A DNA stretch of 34,992 nt, taken from positions 1 through 34,992 of the forward strand of contig CAZGYE010000021.1 in the NCBI GenBank assembly GCA_964530165.1. The letters are read 5' to 3'. The DNA is from CAZGYE01 sp964530165. Its GTDB lineage: Bacteria; Planctomycetota; Planctomycetia; Planctomycetales; Planctomycetaceae. Below are positions 33,193 to 34,992 of this stretch, piece by piece. The first letter of the stretch is position 1, and each line of letters opens with the position of its first letter. Below the pieces are notes generated by a model. It searched no databases, was not told where the DNA came from, and worked only from the letters and a program-made list of their open reading frames with translations. Position numbers and translations under genes: made by a program.

Positions 33193-33407
33193 CCCACTGC
33201 CCTCAGAGAGATTGGGGCGTTCTGCCTTTCCGACCTCATTATCAGCTCATTCCGACGTGATCGCAAGAGCCTGACTGTCGCATCGCGAGCTCGCCTGAAT
33301 GCCAAGCCGTCCGAAAAGTCTCTTTTTCTTTGGCCGGAAACTCAACCGAACCGGCATTCACTTCATAGAGACCGAAACAGACCATTCGTCAACGAAAGGG
33401 GAAACTC

Positions 33408-33698
33408 ATGGAGAGTCGGAAACTTGCATTCTTGGCGGTGTTGCTCTTGGTTACGGCGTCAACCGTCCAAGCGGGCCAGATTACTGGCAGGGTGTTTTAC
33501 AAGGATGGCTCCAACGGGAGCAATCTGCGAGTCAGTGGCGAGACATCGGATGGCTTCACGTCAGTCTACACCGATGGGAAAGGCAGGTTCACGTTGAGGT
33601 GGAGTACGAACAAGACCCTGCTCAGGGTGTACGTCAAAGGTAACGTGCGAGCTCGTAACGTCAGGAATGGTTCAAACATTACCATTCGACTTCCATGA
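33408..33698 (+). CDS. Small secreted protein, carboxypeptidase-regulatory-like
   Basis: The 96-aa product has a clear signal peptide (LAFLAVLLLVTASTVQA, cleavage after AQA-like VQA about residue 22) and then a short beta-sandwich-like domain: GQITGRVFYKDGSNGSNLRV, TDGKGRFTLRW and a strand-rich end. The GxV...DGxG.F pattern resembles carboxypeptidase-regulatory or CarboxypepD_reg-like folds found in exported planctomycete proteins. A GAAAGGGGAA Shine-Dalgarno precedes the ATG. It is divergent from the sigma-factor gene across 215 bp. Function is unknown. Confidence 0.75.
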   Translation: MESRKLAFLAVLLLVTASTVQAGQITGRVFYKDGSNGSNLRVSGETSDGFTSVYTDGKGRFTLRWSTNKTLLRVYVKGNVRARNVRNGSNITIRLP

Positions 33699-33747
33699 CG
33701 GACCGTCATCGCCGCGATCATTTCCATCCGAACAAGATAGTGCTTGA

Positions 33748-33906
33748 CATCTGGAGCGATTTGCGACTCTTGCGGGCCTGGCTGATGAAGTCGAGGATTC
33801 TATCATCGGATACCAGGCAACGATGGACGGTCAGAATGTTCGTCTTTGGATGGTCGGGCCTATGAGAGAAAAAACTCGATTCTTTCATGGCGGTGCTTGG
33901 GAGTAA
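33748..33906 (+). pseudogene. Possible short gene remnant
   Basis: One frame reads HLERFATLAGLADEVEDS, GYQATMDGQNVRLWMVGP and MREKTRFFHGGAWE before a TAA at 33904. A stop lies just upstream at 33745-33747 and no start is visible. It looks more protein-like than its neighbouring frames, but I do not recognise it. The rest of the 33699-33953 gap shows nothing. Confidence 0.25.
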
Positions 33907-33953
33907 CGCGACGACTTTGACGGAAGACGTTTGACAAACTTTGGAGTTGAGAG

Positions 33954-34992
33954 ATGGCTGAGGCACCAATCATGGATCGGGCGATCACACGCGGCGCGGA
34001 TGAAGCGGAAGGTGGTGCAGAGACCGCCATGGGAGTGCCAATTGCAATCGTGGGCCTTCTTGCACTCGTAGGGGGGCTTGCAGAGTCCGTGGTTTCCATC
34101 GGACACGGCTTGCCCCAGATATTCGTGGTCTCTGCCATTGCGTGCATTGAGGTCGTGCTGCTAATGGGGCTCGTCGGAATACTTGGCTCGATCTTTCTCG
34201 GAATCACGAACGTAGCAGCACTGCGCCTCGTTGCCTACTTGGGCTGGGCCGTGACGTTCGTCGTACTCCTGCTGATGTTCCTGATGCCGGGCTGGTCGTA
34301 CACCTTCCCATTCGCACACGCCATCCTCGTGGAACGCTTCGCACAAGGAATACCGCTGGTGATCGGCGCGATTGTGATCAAGTACGTTGCGTTGACGTCC
34401 GCATTTCTGATGCTGGCGGTGTGCCTATGGGGTCAGTCTTCTCCAATTCGCCATCTTACGATGGGTGCAGTCGAACGGGCCGCAAAAGCCTTGTGGTTCC
34501 CCGCACAAGTCGCACTCTGTGTACTGTCTGCTTCCCGTGTCCGGTGGAGTCGTCGACACTTTCGGGAAGCCGGCCCGGACGTCGGGGCGCAAGAACGAGA
34601 TGCTGTGAAAGTCTCGTACCGCGCCTTCACCTACGAATTGCTTCCTCTGCGTCGTCGACGACTGCTGTCAGCAGTTGCAGCTTCTCTCATTCTACTGTGT
34701 GTGGGCTGGTGCGGTTTCTCTAATCCCGACTCGCTCAAAATGATTGGGGCAGCAGTGTTCCATCGGCCGGAAGTCGAGAGGTCATTAGTCAGAATGAAGC
34801 AACCCTGGGCATGGCCTGTCACTCTGACCGTGGAGGCCGGTGGTACCTACGCGGTTTACGAGGGGTCCAAGTGTGTTTTGAAAGGTTCGGGGGCTTCCTC
34901 TGCCGGCTCAACAGAACGCCTGCAATTCGACTGGGACTGCGATGGCCCAGGAGTGGCGGACTCCGGACGGGGGCGGGACAATGCCCCTGAAA
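33954..34992 (+). CDS. Membrane protein with PKD-like domain, cut by window end
   Basis: The frame from the ATG at 33954 is open for 346 codons and continues beyond the window. GGAG lies about eight bases upstream. Four or five hydrophobic segments are visible (VPIAIVGLLALVGG, FVVSAIACIEVVLLMGLVG, VTFVVLLLMFLMPG, plus helices near residues 140-155 and 245-260), with a basic cytosolic loop (SRVRWSRRHFREAG). After the last helix comes an extracytoplasmic stretch AGGTYAVYEGSKCVLKGSG, then LQFDWDCDGPG, which matches the start of a PKD/Ig-like fold. It is probably a membrane-anchored surface protein. No family beyond that is assigned. Confidence 0.65.
   Translation, partial: MAEAPIMDRAITRGADEAEGGAETAMGVPIAIVGLLALVGGLAESVVSIGHGLPQIFVVSAIACIEVVLLMGLVGILGSIFLGITNVAALRLVAYLGWAVTFVVLLLMFLMPGWSYTFPFAHAILVERFAQGIPLVIGAIVIKYVALTSAFLMLAVCLWGQSSPIRHLTMGAVERAAKALWFPAQVALCVLSASRVRWSRRHFREAGPDVGAQERDAVKVSYRAFTYELLPLRRRRLLSAVAASLILLCVGWCGFSNPDSLKMIGAAVFHRPEVERSLVRMKQPWAWPVTLTVEAGGTYAVYEGSKCVLKGSGASSAGSTERLQFDWDCDGPGVADSGRGRDNAPE

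Noticed and set aside
1..34992. CRISPR arrays, tRNA or rRNA genes
   Set aside because: No regularly spaced identical repeats, cloverleaf-like sequence or conserved rRNA segment was noticed on either strand; a covariance-model search would be decisive.

Overview
The window looks like a piece of a Planctomycetota genome. The evidence is taxon-typical gene content: a DUF1559 protein with a pilin-like N-terminus (27454-28536, minus); an ECF-type sigma factor directly upstream of a Ser/Thr kinase with fourteen WD40 repeats (29082-33192, minus); and a planctomycete-style heavy-metal RND pump with HMBD and DUF3347 domains. This is inference from gene families; no rRNA or tRNA gene is visible to confirm it.

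Layout. (1) 1-11222 is a metal-efflux locus: a possible small Cys-rich secreted protein, csrA, an HMBD/YHS-like lipoprotein, a very long CusB-type adaptor, a CusA-type RND pump and a TolC/CusC-type outer-membrane lipoprotein. A two-gene HEPN-type module sits antisense between the adaptor and pump genes. (2) 11312-27078 is a mobile or accessory region: a primase-like zinc-finger fragment, a replication-relaxation protein, a ComM/YifB-like AAA+ ATPase with extra zinc clusters, a TraG/VirD4-like DNA-translocation ATPase, a coiled-coil protein, a DUF932 protein, a MazEF-like pair and a small operon interrupted by an IS66 element. After these come a tandem pair of unknown proteins ending in an RNA-polymerase alpha-CTD-like domain, and a complete tyrosine recombinase. 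(3) 27079-34992 is more chromosomal in character: gene remnants, DUF1559, kinase and sigma, a small secreted protein, and a membrane protein with a PKD-like domain that runs off the window end.

How the parts work together. The cus-type genes form a tripartite efflux system for Cu(I)/Ag(I)-like ions, with periplasmic metal-binding accessory domains. The replication-relaxation protein, TraG-like ATPase, DUF932 protein, toxin-antitoxin pair and integrase together suggest an integrated mobilisable element. Whether the metal genes belong to the same element is not settled by the sequence.

The best-supported new observations are these. The IS66 copy is intact (20434-23144), with 14-bp perfect terminal repeats and an 8-bp target duplication, and removing it restores an open gene. 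The duplicated alpha-CTD-like fusion family at 24048-25965 is the best candidate for an undescribed system. A degenerate second copy of the end of the 17327-17653 gene lies just beyond the integrase, in opposite orientation.
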